IMG/VR virus record: IMGVR_UViG_3300032797_000032
Location: 1-64,000 of that record
Reading direction: 5' to 3' (one strand)
From: a virus
DNA: 64,000 bases
Within the stretch, counting starts at the first letter, position 1; each line of letters starts with the position of its first letter. The position numbers and the translations under genes are program-made. Below the pieces are notes generated by a model that saw nothing but the letters and a program-made list of their open reading frames with translations, made no database searches and was not told the DNA's origin. Positions 48,656-56,643 of the stretch are shown here, in pieces.

Positions 48656-49065
48656 CGCCATTAACTATTGCTGTTGATTTTGACAATACGTTGTTCTATA
48701 TGAACCCCGATAAGGAGATTGTTGGAGAGCCTATAACTCATCACATCAAAGCTCTCCAACAACTCTACGGTATGGGTCACACAATTTACATATTCTCAGG
48801 CAGACCAGCGGAACAGATTTTACCTGTGCTTCAGCAATATAATATACCTGTGCATAGGGTTAATGACGTAGTGCTTGATGCTAGTAAAGAGTTCTATGAG
48901 TTACCTAATAGCAAAAAGCCTCACTACGACATACTACTTGATGACAAGGCGTTAAACCCTTGGTGGTTTGATACCACAGATGAATTAGTTCAAAACGTTC
49001 TTAATATGGGTGATATTGTAAAACGCACTAATGGGATTATGGGAGCTTTGAAATGCGGGAGCTAG
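48652..49065 (+). CDS. HAD-superfamily phosphatase
   Basis: Motif I AVDFDNTLF (D9, D11), motif II YIFSGRP (S49), and LLDDKALNP with paired Asp near 97-98 match the HAD hydrolase fold, in the short cap-less form often found in phages. Substrate unknown; possible roles include 5'-nucleotide or polynucleotide 3'-phosphate removal. It lacks the N-terminal tag, unlike its neighbours, and overlaps both. Confidence 0.85.
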   Translation: MTPLTIAVDFDNTLFYMNPDKEIVGEPITHHIKALQQLYGMGHTIYIFSGRPAEQILPVLQQYNIPVHRVNDVVLDASKEFYELPNSKKPHYDILLDDKALNPWWFDTTDELVQNVLNMGDIVKRTNGIMGALKCGS

Positions 49066-50024
49066 TAACTAGATTATGTGAGATGGAGGAATCTTCTATA
49101 GACTTTCCTCAGCCAGAGCTTTGTCCTGCAGTTTGGGATAAACAGGATGGGACATATACTCTGAAGCGTGAGGTTGAAAATAAGATTTACTCTATCTTGA
49201 GGGAATATCCTCATATCAAACTATTAGATTTGGCTGATGAAGTTCATTTGATAGGGTCTATTGGAACGAACCAATATGACGAAGACTCCGACATAGATGT
49301 GCATCTAGTTATACCTGATAGCAAGATACCTCCTGCAAAGTCTAGAGAAGACTGGCAGAAGGATATCAAAAAGTGGTATAAGGATAATCTTGAGAGCCTA
49401 GATGCTTTTATAGGAAAACATCCTATTGAGGTTTACTATCAGTTGACGCCAGCCCAAGAGATGCTAGCTGATGCCCTTTATGACGTCAAGAATAAGAAAT
49501 GGTTGAAAGGACCAAAGATTGTTGAGGTTGACTTCAACCCTTATTCTGTTTACAAGAACATAATTGGAGAGGTAGGTAAGATTGTAGGAGAAACTGACGA
49601 CCTTATAGGAGAGCTTAAAAGAGATGTTATTGACTATGATGTTATCAAAGGCGGTATAGAGAAGGCTCCTTTAGAGGTCAAAGAGAAATTGAAGGCTATT
49701 CTACAATCTAAGCTAGATGAAGTTGAAAAGGATATAGCAGAGCTTATGGCTAATAAGAAAGAGTGGGTAGATATGAGAAAGTATGCCTCTACCCCTGCTA
49801 GTCCAGAACAAGCTCTTGATGATATAGAGTTAATCAAGCGTTGGGAAAATACCAATGCTCTGTTTAAGTTTATCTCAAGGTATCAGTATATCAAGCTAAT
49901 CACAGAGCTAGAGAATATGATGGGTAAGGAAATGCAAATAGATGACGATGATGTTAGGCGTATAAAGAAGCTTTTGGGGGTCTTGGCTACTGACGCAGAG
50001 TATACGCCAAAAGAACAACTATGA
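49053..50024 (+). CDS. nucleotidyltransferase (Pol beta fold) with capsid-targeting-like N-terminus
   Basis: Motif GSIGTNQYDEDSDIDVH (G68-S69, D80, D82) is the hG[GS]...DhDh signature of Pol beta-type nucleotidyltransferases, here followed by a helical C-terminal domain (residues about 150-320). The N-terminus MRELVTRLCEMEESSID carries the tag with L-C-E at 8-10. This suggests an enzyme packaged in the head and injected with DNA, comparable in concept to the packaged ADP-ribosyltransferase Alt of T4. Target (tRNA, protein or antibiotic-like small molecule) unknown. Confidence 0.8.
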   Translation: MRELVTRLCEMEESSIDFPQPELCPAVWDKQDGTYTLKREVENKIYSILREYPHIKLLDLADEVHLIGSIGTNQYDEDSDIDVHLVIPDSKIPPAKSREDWQKDIKKWYKDNLESLDAFIGKHPIEVYYQLTPAQEMLADALYDVKNKKWLKGPKIVEVDFNPYSVYKNIIGEVGKIVGETDDLIGELKRDVIDYDVIKGGIEKAPLEVKEKLKAILQSKLDEVEKDIAELMANKKEWVDMRKYASTPASPEQALDDIELIKRWENTNALFKFISRYQYIKLITELENMMGKEMQIDDDDVRRIKKLLGVLATDAEYTPKEQL

Positions 50025-50149
50025 CACTTGCATTTACTAGTCAAATAACTCAAAACTTAACTTTTACTTCTGAGCTGACGGTAGTCTTTAACTTTGACAG
50101 TCAGATTATAACTAGAGCCGATTTTACTTCAGATATAGGGGAGAGGTAG
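50021..50149 (+). CDS. small beta-strand protein, 42 residues
   Basis: ATG overlaps the previous stop (ATGA) and GAGAGG before the next gene lies at its end. The peptide is made of alternating strands with Phe-Thr repeats (LAFTSQITQNLTFTSELTVV). Possibly a virion beta-strand addition peptide; role unknown. Confidence 0.55.
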   Translation: MTLAFTSQITQNLTFTSELTVVFNFDSQIITRADFTSDIGER

Positions 50150-50150
50150 T

Positions 50151-50690
50151 ATGCCAGAAAGTCCTATTTTCAAACAGAAGATATATGTAAATGATGTAGG
50201 AACAGAGTTTCGTGTTGATTGTAAAGTAGATGTTATTTCTGCTATTGAGAAGCATATTAGGGTATTGAAGCCTAGCGGTGCAGAAGCCTCTTGGGCATCT
50301 ACCTTGTTAGGAGCAGTAGGCTCTGTTACAGTCAATTTTGGTGGAACAGGTTATGCAGTTGATGATATATTGACTGTTGTGCAAGTAGGGGCTTCAGGTT
50401 GCCGAGTTAAAGTAACTTCTGTTAATAGCGGAGTTGTTACAGGACTTCAAGTAATTGATAGTGGAATAACTTATGAACCTGCAACTGGGCTCTCTACTAC
50501 GGGTGGCTCTGGGTCAGGCTGTCTTGTTAACATATTTAGTTTAGCAAGCGCAACGATTTTGAAATATGTTACTATGACAGGTGATTTAAGCGAAGCAGGG
50601 ATATATACTCTGCAGGCTAGTATACGGCTACCTAACTGGGTTGGGTTAGGGGAATCCGCATACTTTGAGGTCTTTGATAGATTTATGTAA
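50151..50690 (+). CDS. virion protein with inserted Gly-rich beta domain, 179 residues
   Basis: Outer part (VDVISAIEKHIRVLKPSGAE ... YVTMTGDLSEAGIYTLQASI) matches a common phage protein of tail or neck regions (l.Y....gDl...G.y.lQ). A domain of about 65 residues (FGGTGYAVDDILTVVQVGAS, GLQVIDSGITYEPATGLSTT, GGSGSG) is inserted in a loop; the same domain type decorates many tail fibres. Insertion suggests a surface loop. Confidence 0.65.
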   Translation: MPESPIFKQKIYVNDVGTEFRVDCKVDVISAIEKHIRVLKPSGAEASWASTLLGAVGSVTVNFGGTGYAVDDILTVVQVGASGCRVKVTSVNSGVVTGLQVIDSGITYEPATGLSTTGGSGSGCLVNIFSLASATILKYVTMTGDLSEAGIYTLQASIRLPNWVGLGESAYFEVFDRFM

Positions 50691-50699
50691 GGAGGGTAT

Positions 50700-51098
50700 A
50701 TGGAGCCATCAGTATTTGGAAAGACAGTAGCAGAGTTTGGAGTAGCGATAGCATTGATTGGTGTAGTAGTGTCATTAATGATATTGTTTATTAAGCATAT
50801 ATTGTCGCAGTCCACAAAGTTATCAGATATGATAGCAAAAGCAAATGAAGGTTGGACTAAGGTTATTGGCGACCATACAAATGTAATGACGCAGCATAAT
50901 ACAGCTGCGCAACAATTTCACGAACAGGTAACCCAAGCTCATAACTACCAAAGAGATGAGCACAAATGTTTAGGGGATAACCATAAAGATATGACCAATA
51001 TTTTAGTCAATGTAGCTAAGACACAAGAAGAGACACTAAAGGTTGCAAGAGAGATTTCTATTACTTTGATAAGTCTAAATGGGAAGAAGAAAAAATGA
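50700..51098 (+). CDS. membrane-anchored coiled-coil protein, 132 residues
   Basis: One N-terminal span (FGVAIALIGVVVSLMILFIK) followed by His/Gln-rich helices and a lysine tail. Could be a holin or inner-membrane spanin, since no other lysis gene is evident in the tail region, but its place among neck/tail genes leaves this open. GGAGG upstream. Confidence 0.6.
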   Translation: MEPSVFGKTVAEFGVAIALIGVVVSLMILFIKHILSQSTKLSDMIAKANEGWTKVIGDHTNVMTQHNTAAQQFHEQVTQAHNYQRDEHKCLGDNHKDMTNILVNVAKTQEETLKVAREISITLISLNGKKKK

Positions 51099-51538
51099 GT
51101 AGGATGATACCACAAGAGTCAATTGATGTATTTCGTCAGTTCAATGACGTTTCCTTAGACAACTACGGTATAGATTGCACTTTACGTATACCTATCAATT
51201 TGACTCAAATGGAAACTAAGGATGCCTACGGACAGCCTTCTGACATTCAATTTAAGGAATACAAGAATCAGAAAGTCTTCATAGAGTGGAAGGCATCAGA
51301 GAACGTTTTAAGAAAACTAGGAGTCTTTACGGAGGGTGTAGTTCCTATCATAGCTTGGTTTAAGAATTCTCCTATGGTAACTCTACATAGCTACATAATT
51401 GTGCCTATACAGTATATACCTAAAGAATTGTCTGACACTGATGAATTTGAAATTGTTGATAGGGTTCAAAGAGGTATGCACGATGCTATTCTAATCAATA
51501 GTTTTAAGATAGCACCGAGAAGAGTGAGGAGGGTATAA
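51095..51538 (+). CDS. structural protein candidate, 147 residues
   Basis: Mixed alpha/beta with GIDCTLRIPINLTQM and SYIIVPIQYIPK; sits in the neck-to-tail interval. Resembles small connector proteins only by position. Confidence 0.6.
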   Translation: MSRMIPQESIDVFRQFNDVSLDNYGIDCTLRIPINLTQMETKDAYGQPSDIQFKEYKNQKVFIEWKASENVLRKLGVFTEGVVPIIAWFKNSPMVTLHSYIIVPIQYIPKELSDTDEFEIVDRVQRGMHDAILINSFKIAPRRVRRV

Positions 51539-51744
51539 TGAAGTGTAGAAAGATTACAAATATTTCTAATGTTCTACTACCTATTAAGCTGAAGGGCGGT
51601 CTTTCGGTATACGTGCCTCCTGGACAGAGCCTAGAGAGTGTTGAGGTAGAGGATTTTGAACAGGTTAAGCCCTTTGTATCAGCTGAAGTAGACTTAGCGG
51701 AGGTAGTGCCTCCTAAAAAAGGAAAACAGAAAATCTATGGATAG
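51538..51744 (+). CDS. small beta protein, 68 residues
   Basis: IKLKGGLSVYVPPGQSLESV and a proline/lysine end. Start overlaps previous stop by 1 nt. Short proteins of this plan are common near phage neck genes. Not recognised. Confidence 0.6.
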   Translation: MKCRKITNISNVLLPIKLKGGLSVYVPPGQSLESVEVEDFEQVKPFVSAEVDLAEVVPPKKGKQKIYG

Positions 51745-51946
51745 TAGCCAAGGGGCAGTTATACTAGCTAAGCAAAAGGTTTACTCTGACTTTCTAAAGT
51801 TGAGAGAAAGAGGAATAAATCCAGAGCCTGAACAATATTTCGAGCTTTGGTGTAGGGATTATCTACATAATGTGGGAGCAGCTTTTAGGTCAGAGGTTTG
51901 GCGGGGTTTCTTAGATAGTTTATACGAGAATAGGAGAAAAGGGTAA
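51737..51946 (+). CDS. small helical protein, 69 residues
   Basis: KQKVYSDFLKLRERGINPEP then EVWRGFLDSLYENRRKG. Overlaps both neighbours. Not recognised. Confidence 0.6.
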   Translation: MDSSQGAVILAKQKVYSDFLKLRERGINPEPEQYFELWCRDYLHNVGAAFRSEVWRGFLDSLYENRRKG

Positions 51947-52626
51947 TGCCTCCAGTTGTTACTACGAGCTTTATTCAGATTGTTGACTTAGGTATGAAGG
52001 CTTTGGTATTCAACAGATTTAAGGATATTATGAACCTTGTTGAAGAAAGCCAAGATTGTGTATTGTATCCTAAGGAGATAGCTCAAAGAAAGATAGCAGA
52101 GAAGAGGGGTGAGGGCACAGTAGAGTTTATCAGTCTTTGGAGAGATGGGACAAAGTTTGCTTGGGAGAGGCAGAGGTCTCCAGTTTCAAGGCACGGTATG
52201 TATATGGAGTTTGAAACTGAGGACAAACACGACATAATTCAAGTTACTGCCGTTCCAGCAGATTTGGAATACAATATTTGGTTCTGGAGTAAGAGCCTTG
52301 AAGTTTTACAACAAGTTGCCGAGAAGTATATGTTTTGGCAACATCGTGACCCAAACCTAGCTTTACTATTTGCCGATAGGTATAATTTGGAGCTTGACCT
52401 TCACTTTGGTGCTTTGATAGATGAGTCTTCGTTACCTGAGGCATTTGAAAAAGGCGAATACTTTGTATTGAAAGCTCCTATTAAGGTAGATGGTTGGGTC
52501 TTTGAAGCACCTTTTGATGTCAAGACTATTCTAAAGATACACGTAGCGATATTCGACAGCTTAGGACAGGTTCCTGTCTTACTAGCCGAGTGGTGGGTAA
52601 ACGAGCACGGGAGAATATATGTTTAG
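51946..52626 (+). CDS. tail completion/terminator protein candidate
   Basis: Central segment VTAVPADLEYNIWFWSKSLE followed by VAEKYMFWQHRDPNLALLF resembles phage tail-terminator or sheath-completion proteins, in which such a strand-helix pair follows a hydrophilic N-terminus. Position shortly before the sheath gene agrees (T4 genes 3/15 act here). Confidence 0.55.
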   Translation: MPPVVTTSFIQIVDLGMKALVFNRFKDIMNLVEESQDCVLYPKEIAQRKIAEKRGEGTVEFISLWRDGTKFAWERQRSPVSRHGMYMEFETEDKHDIIQVTAVPADLEYNIWFWSKSLEVLQQVAEKYMFWQHRDPNLALLFADRYNLELDLHFGALIDESSLPEAFEKGEYFVLKAPIKVDGWVFEAPFDVKTILKIHVAIFDSLGQVPVLLAEWWVNEHGRIYV

Positions 52627-53038
52627 AGAAATAGTAGATAAAACTTCAAAAATTGCAAATGGAATAAGGTTAGACGAAAGGCTAACTCCTGAAGAATTAG
52701 CAAGAGCTAGGGACGAGTTAGCTGTGCCAGACGTTCGACCTTGTGATTTTGATGTCACCTTTGAAGCGTGGTTAGACAGACTAAGCATCTGGGGTAAGAT
52801 TAGGATTAAACATACTGACCCTGAGTTTAGGTTCAGAGGCGAAGTTACACAAAAGAAGTTTCTTGATAAGATGGCTAATGACAGCTATATGGTCAAGGCA
52901 TTTGGAAAATGGGAATTGGAGAGGACTGCATTGAACAAATGCAGGCTTTGGCGTGATTATGTTGGATTGGATGGGAAGAAATACACAGAAGAGTTTCTTG
53001 TCGAAGTTGAACTGAAACCAGACTGGAAAAAGGGATAA
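52619..53038 (+). CDS. hypothetical tail-region protein, 139 residues
   Basis: Not recognised. Basic alpha/beta protein with WGKIRIKHTDPEFRFRGEV and a C-terminal strand (YTEEFLVEVELKPDW). Overlaps the previous gene by 8 nt; the sheath gene follows after a shared leader sequence. Confidence 0.6.
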   Translation: MFREIVDKTSKIANGIRLDERLTPEELARARDELAVPDVRPCDFDVTFEAWLDRLSIWGKIRIKHTDPEFRFRGEVTQKKFLDKMANDSYMVKAFGKWELERTALNKCRLWRDYVGLDGKKYTEEFLVEVELKPDWKKG

Positions 53039-53054
53039 AAACAAAAAGGAGGAT
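53035..53054 (+). promoter_or_regulatory. shared leader before the sheath gene
   Basis: ATAAAAACAAAAAGGAGGAT, nearly identical to leaders at 54707 (tube) and 55761 (gp26-like). It includes the ribosome site; the A-rich part may enhance translation or contain a late promoter-like TAAAAA box. Confidence 0.5.
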
Positions 53055-53057
53055 GCT

Positions 53058-54650
53058 ATGGGATTTTATGTTTCCCCAGGTGTATATGTTAGAGAGAAAG
53101 ACTTAAGTAATCTTATCCCTAATATATCCACAACGAGTGCAGCACTAGTAGGTTATTCAACAAAGGGTAGCACTGCTCAAATGATGCTGATTACTAACTC
53201 TCAACAGCTCATTCAGGAGTATGGATACCCTGTGCCAGGCACATTCTTGCATTATACGGGCTTGGCATATCTTGAGAACGGTAATAAGCTCTATTGCTTG
53301 AGAGTTCATAATGGAGCGTTGTTCGGAGGTCTCAAGATAATGAAGTCAGGCTCTGGTCCAAACCTGACTATGGTTACAGGTAAGGCTGCTAATACCTTCC
53401 AATTGGTATCTGGAGAGGATATCTTGTTCTATATCTTTGGTCGTGACCAAGGAACTTGGAACAACAGCACAGGTATTAGAATTACCAACGTGGATGCGGT
53501 AGCCTATACTTTCGATATTGAAGTATATGCTCTAGATGCCGATGGTAATTACCAGAAAGTTGAAACTTGGACAGTTTCCCGTAAACATCAAATAGATGGT
53601 TATGGAAAACAGCAAAACCTTACTGATGTCATCAATGGCTACTCTGCATACATAACTGTTACAGATAACCTAATCGAAGCCGATACAGTATTACCTGAAG
53701 CCCAGCCTACTACCCTAGCTCTTGGTGGCGGGTCTAATGGTGGTGCTGTTGGGGACTCGGAACTCGTTCTGGGTTGGGATAAGTTCTCAAACCCTGACGA
53801 TGTTGATATCAGGATTCTGTTGAATGGTGGCTATACTACAGTTCCTGTTCAGCAGAAGATTAAAACAATTGCAGAGAGCCGTAAGGACTGTATTGGTATT
53901 TTGGATATGCCTTATGCTCAAGCGATTGGAACGGTTCTTGATATGACAAACTGGAGAACTATAACTCAAAACTTCAATACGAGCTATGTAGCCCTCTACT
54001 CTCCTTGGGTTAAGATGTATGACCCGTATAATGACAAGGTTTTGGATATACCGCCTTCTGGGTATATAGGCTCTCAAATAGCCTACAACGATTTCGTTGC
54101 CGAACCTTGGTATGCCCCTGCAGGTTTCAACAGAGGTATGTTGAACGTGCTAGGTATGGCGGGTAAAATCTTTACACAAGGTGAGAGAGATGTTCTGTGT
54201 GAGAAACAGATTAACCCACTCCAGACCTTTAGGGGTGAGGGTAATGTTATCTGGGGTCAAAAGACAGAACAGGTCAAGGCTTCAGCTCTTGACCGTGTAA
54301 ACGTGAGAAGGCTCTTGATTGTTATTGAAAAGGCAATCTCTGCGAGTTTGAAATACTTTGTGTTTGAGCCTAACAGTGACATTACAAGATACCGCATTAC
54401 GAATATGATTGAAGAGTATTTAACCCTCTTAGCAGCACGTGGTGCGTTCCAAACTGAGGGTGGGGACAAAGGCTTTAAGGTGCTTTGCGACCGCACAAAT
54501 AATACTCCTGCGATTATAGACCGTAATGAGCTTCACGTTGATATCTTCTTGAAGCCTTCGAGAGCAGCAGAATTTATCCAGTTGCAGGCTATAATTACCC
54601 AGACTGGTGCAAGCTTCGAAGAGTTAATTGCAAGAGGAGTAATGTTTTAA
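53058..54650 (+). CDS. contractile tail sheath protein (gp18-like)
   Basis: Forms the contractile sheath. N-terminus GFYVSPGVYVREKDLSNLIP is the standard sheath opening, and the C-terminus has IRYRI-type (TRYRITNMIEEYLTLLAARG) and VDIFLKPSRAAEFIQL motifs that form the sheath beta-strand mesh. 530 residues, shorter than T4 gp18 (659). Ends at a strong hairpin. Confidence 0.93.
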   Translation: MGFYVSPGVYVREKDLSNLIPNISTTSAALVGYSTKGSTAQMMLITNSQQLIQEYGYPVPGTFLHYTGLAYLENGNKLYCLRVHNGALFGGLKIMKSGSGPNLTMVTGKAANTFQLVSGEDILFYIFGRDQGTWNNSTGIRITNVDAVAYTFDIEVYALDADGNYQKVETWTVSRKHQIDGYGKQQNLTDVINGYSAYITVTDNLIEADTVLPEAQPTTLALGGGSNGGAVGDSELVLGWDKFSNPDDVDIRILLNGGYTTVPVQQKIKTIAESRKDCIGILDMPYAQAIGTVLDMTNWRTITQNFNTSYVALYSPWVKMYDPYNDKVLDIPPSGYIGSQIAYNDFVAEPWYAPAGFNRGMLNVLGMAGKIFTQGERDVLCEKQINPLQTFRGEGNVIWGQKTEQVKASALDRVNVRRLLIVIEKAISASLKYFVFEPNSDITRYRITNMIEEYLTLLAARGAFQTEGGDKGFKVLCDRTNNTPAIIDRNELHVDIFLKPSRAAEFIQLQAIITQTGASFEELIARGVMF

Positions 54651-54666
54651 GTAAGAGAGGAAATGG

Positions 54667-54696
54667 GGTAGCCCTTATTATATTATAAGGGCTACC
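54667..54696 (+). terminator. 12-bp perfect hairpin after the sheath gene
   Basis: GGTAGCCCTTAT (54667-54678), loop TATATT, ATAAGGGCTACC (54685-54696). No U-run follows. It shares GGTAGCCCTTA with the 3' side of the capsid hairpin (44004-44014). Probably a transcript-end or processing element for abundant sheath mRNA. Confidence 0.65.
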
Positions 54697-54706
54697 TCGA
54701 ACAAGG

Positions 54707-54724
54707 ATAAAAACAAAGGAGGAT
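54707..54724 (+). promoter_or_regulatory. shared leader before the tube gene
   Basis: ATAAAAACAAAGGAGGAT, matching the leaders of the sheath and gp26-like genes apart from A-run length. Ribosome site plus A-rich upstream element. Confidence 0.5.
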
Positions 54725-54728
54725 TGAG

Positions 54729-55250
54729 ATGGCTCAAATGGGAATTGATTCCTTAAAGGCAAACTTGAGCAACCCAGCAAGGACGTATCTGTGGGATGTG
54801 ATTATACCTACTCCTATAGGAATAGGTTCTGCAGATAATCTTATGCTTCGTTGCCAGTCTTCACAATTGCCTGGACGGTCAACCGAAAAGATTGACGTCA
54901 ACTATAAGCAAACAGGCGGTGTGAGGTTCCACGGCAGATTAAGATTCCCTGGCGATGGAACTTGGGCACTCACCTTTATTGAAGGTGAAGACAGAGCTAT
55001 GTTTGACGCTTTCTATAGCTGGTGCCAAAAGCAAGTTGATGCAAGAATTGGAACAGGAGAGGAAGACCCGAATACCAAGACCGATGTATTGTTAAGCCTT
55101 ATCACTACTAAGGGCGATGAATGGTTAAGGTTGAAGCTCTTAGGGGCTTGGGTTCAGGATATTGCTAACGTAGACCTAAGCTATGCTGATAGCCGTGTTA
55201 TAGAGTTTACGGTTACTATGGCTTATGACTATTGGGAGCAGGTAAGCTAA
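54729..55250 (+). CDS. tail tube protein (gp19-like)
   Basis: Forms the inner tube. TYLWDVIIPTPIGIGSADNL, RCQSSQLPGRSTEKIDVNYK and FHGRLRFPGDGTWALTFIEG follow the T4 gp19/gpFII tube fold. 173 residues, as expected (163 in T4). Directly downstream of the sheath. Confidence 0.92.
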   Translation: MAQMGIDSLKANLSNPARTYLWDVIIPTPIGIGSADNLMLRCQSSQLPGRSTEKIDVNYKQTGGVRFHGRLRFPGDGTWALTFIEGEDRAMFDAFYSWCQKQVDARIGTGEEDPNTKTDVLLSLITTKGDEWLRLKLLGAWVQDIANVDLSYADSRVIEFTVTMAYDYWEQVS

Positions 55251-55251
55251 T

Positions 55252-55752
55252 ATGCCTCAGATGGGTGTTGTGATAGATGATATGAGGAATTGGAAACTCC
55301 AAAGAAACTATCTTTGGGAGTTGAGGCTTCCCGAAGATATAGGAGGAGGGCTTGAAGTCTCCAAGTATTGTCAAGATATTGCGTTTGGGGATTACAATAT
55401 GGAGGAGGTTTCAACTATTCGGTATGGTGCGTTCAAAGCGCACTTTGCGGGCTTTTTGAGTGTAGGCACAATTACTGCTACATTTCTAAAGCCAATTCCT
55501 GATATTGTCACAACATATTTCTATAGTTGGAGAAGTAAGATTGTGGACGAGCAGGGATTTTACTATCCCAAAAACAGTTACGCAAGAACGATACGTGTTA
55601 CTATGATGGGACAAGATGGGAGTGAAACTTGTAACTTTAGATTTGAAAAAGCGTTCCCTACTAAGTTTCCAGCTTATGAGCTTAGTTACAGGGAAGGCAC
55701 TTTGACTATGTTGAAAGTTGAATTTTCTGTTGACAGGGTGTTTATTGAATAG
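55252..55752 (+). CDS. tail tube-like paralogue, possible tube initiator
   Basis: 166 residues with the same layout as the tube protein (NYLWELRLPEDIGGGLEVSK, FGDYNMEEVSTIRYGAFKAH, ITATFLKPIPDIVTTYFYSW). Starts 1 nt after it, so a tandem duplication. It may form the first tube ring on the baseplate (gp54-like role) or a mixed tube. Confidence 0.75.
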   Translation: MPQMGVVIDDMRNWKLQRNYLWELRLPEDIGGGLEVSKYCQDIAFGDYNMEEVSTIRYGAFKAHFAGFLSVGTITATFLKPIPDIVTTYFYSWRSKIVDEQGFYYPKNSYARTIRVTMMGQDGSETCNFRFEKAFPTKFPAYELSYREGTLTMLKVEFSVDRVFIE

Positions 55753-55760
55753 AACCTCGT

Positions 55761-55779
55761 ATAAAAACAAAAGGAGGAT
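55761..55779 (+). promoter_or_regulatory. shared leader before the gp26-like gene
   Basis: ATAAAAACAAAAGGAGGAT; third occurrence of the same leader in 2.7 kb. Confidence 0.5.
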
Positions 55780-55784
55780 GAAAA

Positions 55785-56510
55785 ATGGAAGAGAACTACA
55801 AACCAATCCAATTACCTTCGAAGTGTCTAGTCTATAAAGACGTAGACCCCACAAAAGTCCAAATCAGGACATTCAAAGGTAAAGATGAAAAACTGATAGC
55901 TGAAATTACCTACGACAACTTTGAGCGGAAGGCACTCGTAGTTATGCGTAATGTTCTTCAGGGTATTGAACCAGATAAACTTACGGTTGGGGATAGGCTC
56001 TATGTATTAGTATGGGAAGCAATCAACTCCTATACTAAGGATTACGATGTAGAGCATACCTGCAATGATTGCTTCGAGAGAATAACTTCAACTATTGACC
56101 TTTCAACCTTAGAAGTAGTTGAGCTACCTGAAGATTTCAAAGAGCCGTATCCTTTGAAGTTGAGCAATGGGGATATAGTAAACTTGAGGCTTTTCAGGGT
56201 TGAAGATGAAATCAAGATTGCAGATTACGAGAAAGCAGACAAAGCGTCTTGGCTGTATCGTTTTGCTACAGCTATTGTAGATGACTCTAAAGGAATATGG
56301 GACAGAGTTGCCTACCTTGAAAATATGGAGAGCAAGGACTTAGCCTCAATACGGGCATTTCATAACAAGTTCGTTCACGGACCAAAGATGGAATCTCCGT
56401 ATATCTGCCCTAAGTGCGGAGGTGCTGGGCGAACCCCAGTCCCCTTTCGACTTGAGATGCTTTTTCCGTATGGGAAGACGCTTGAAAGATATTTTGGAAA
56501 TGCAGTTTAA
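55785..56510 (+). CDS. gp26-like baseplate hub/tail assembly protein
   Basis: 241 residues: LPSKCLVYKDVDPTKVQIRT opening, a zinc pair made of CNDC (about 98-101) and CPKCGG (about 208-213), and the order tube, this gene, tape measure. This resembles T4 gp26 and related tail-assembly proteins. The last 89 nt overlap a second open frame that continues the family-like C-terminus (see 56500), suggesting a frameshifted longer form. Confidence 0.6.
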   Translation: MEENYKPIQLPSKCLVYKDVDPTKVQIRTFKGKDEKLIAEITYDNFERKALVVMRNVLQGIEPDKLTVGDRLYVLVWEAINSYTKDYDVEHTCNDCFERITSTIDLSTLEVVELPEDFKEPYPLKLSNGDIVNLRLFRVEDEIKIADYEKADKASWLYRFATAIVDDSKGIWDRVAYLENMESKDLASIRAFHNKFVHGPKMESPYICPKCGGAGRTPVPFRLEMLFPYGKTLERYFGNAV

Positions 56511-56643
56511 TTTGATGTATCATCTTCATATGTCGAAGTCCGACATAGAAGATGCAGATGTAAAAGAGCTTGATTGGATTTATGGGCGTTTAGTAGAACA
56601 GAAAAAGAAAGAACAACCTAAGACAGGACTAGAAAGAGAATAA
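56500..56643 (+). CDS. C-terminal extension of the gp26-like protein in another frame
   Basis: From ATG 56500, MQFNLMYHLHMSKSDIEDAD...ELDWIYGRLVEQKKKEQ: the pattern expected at the C-terminus of tail assembly chaperones (YHL...S..d.....WI..R..EQ). The frame is open from 56422, upstream of the preceding stop, so it can be reached by a +1 or -2 ribosomal shift; the run CTTTTTCC at 56460-56467 is a candidate. It may also be translated separately. Overlaps the tape measure start by 1 nt. Confidence 0.6.
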   Translation: MQFNLMYHLHMSKSDIEDADVKELDWIYGRLVEQKKKEQPKTGLERE

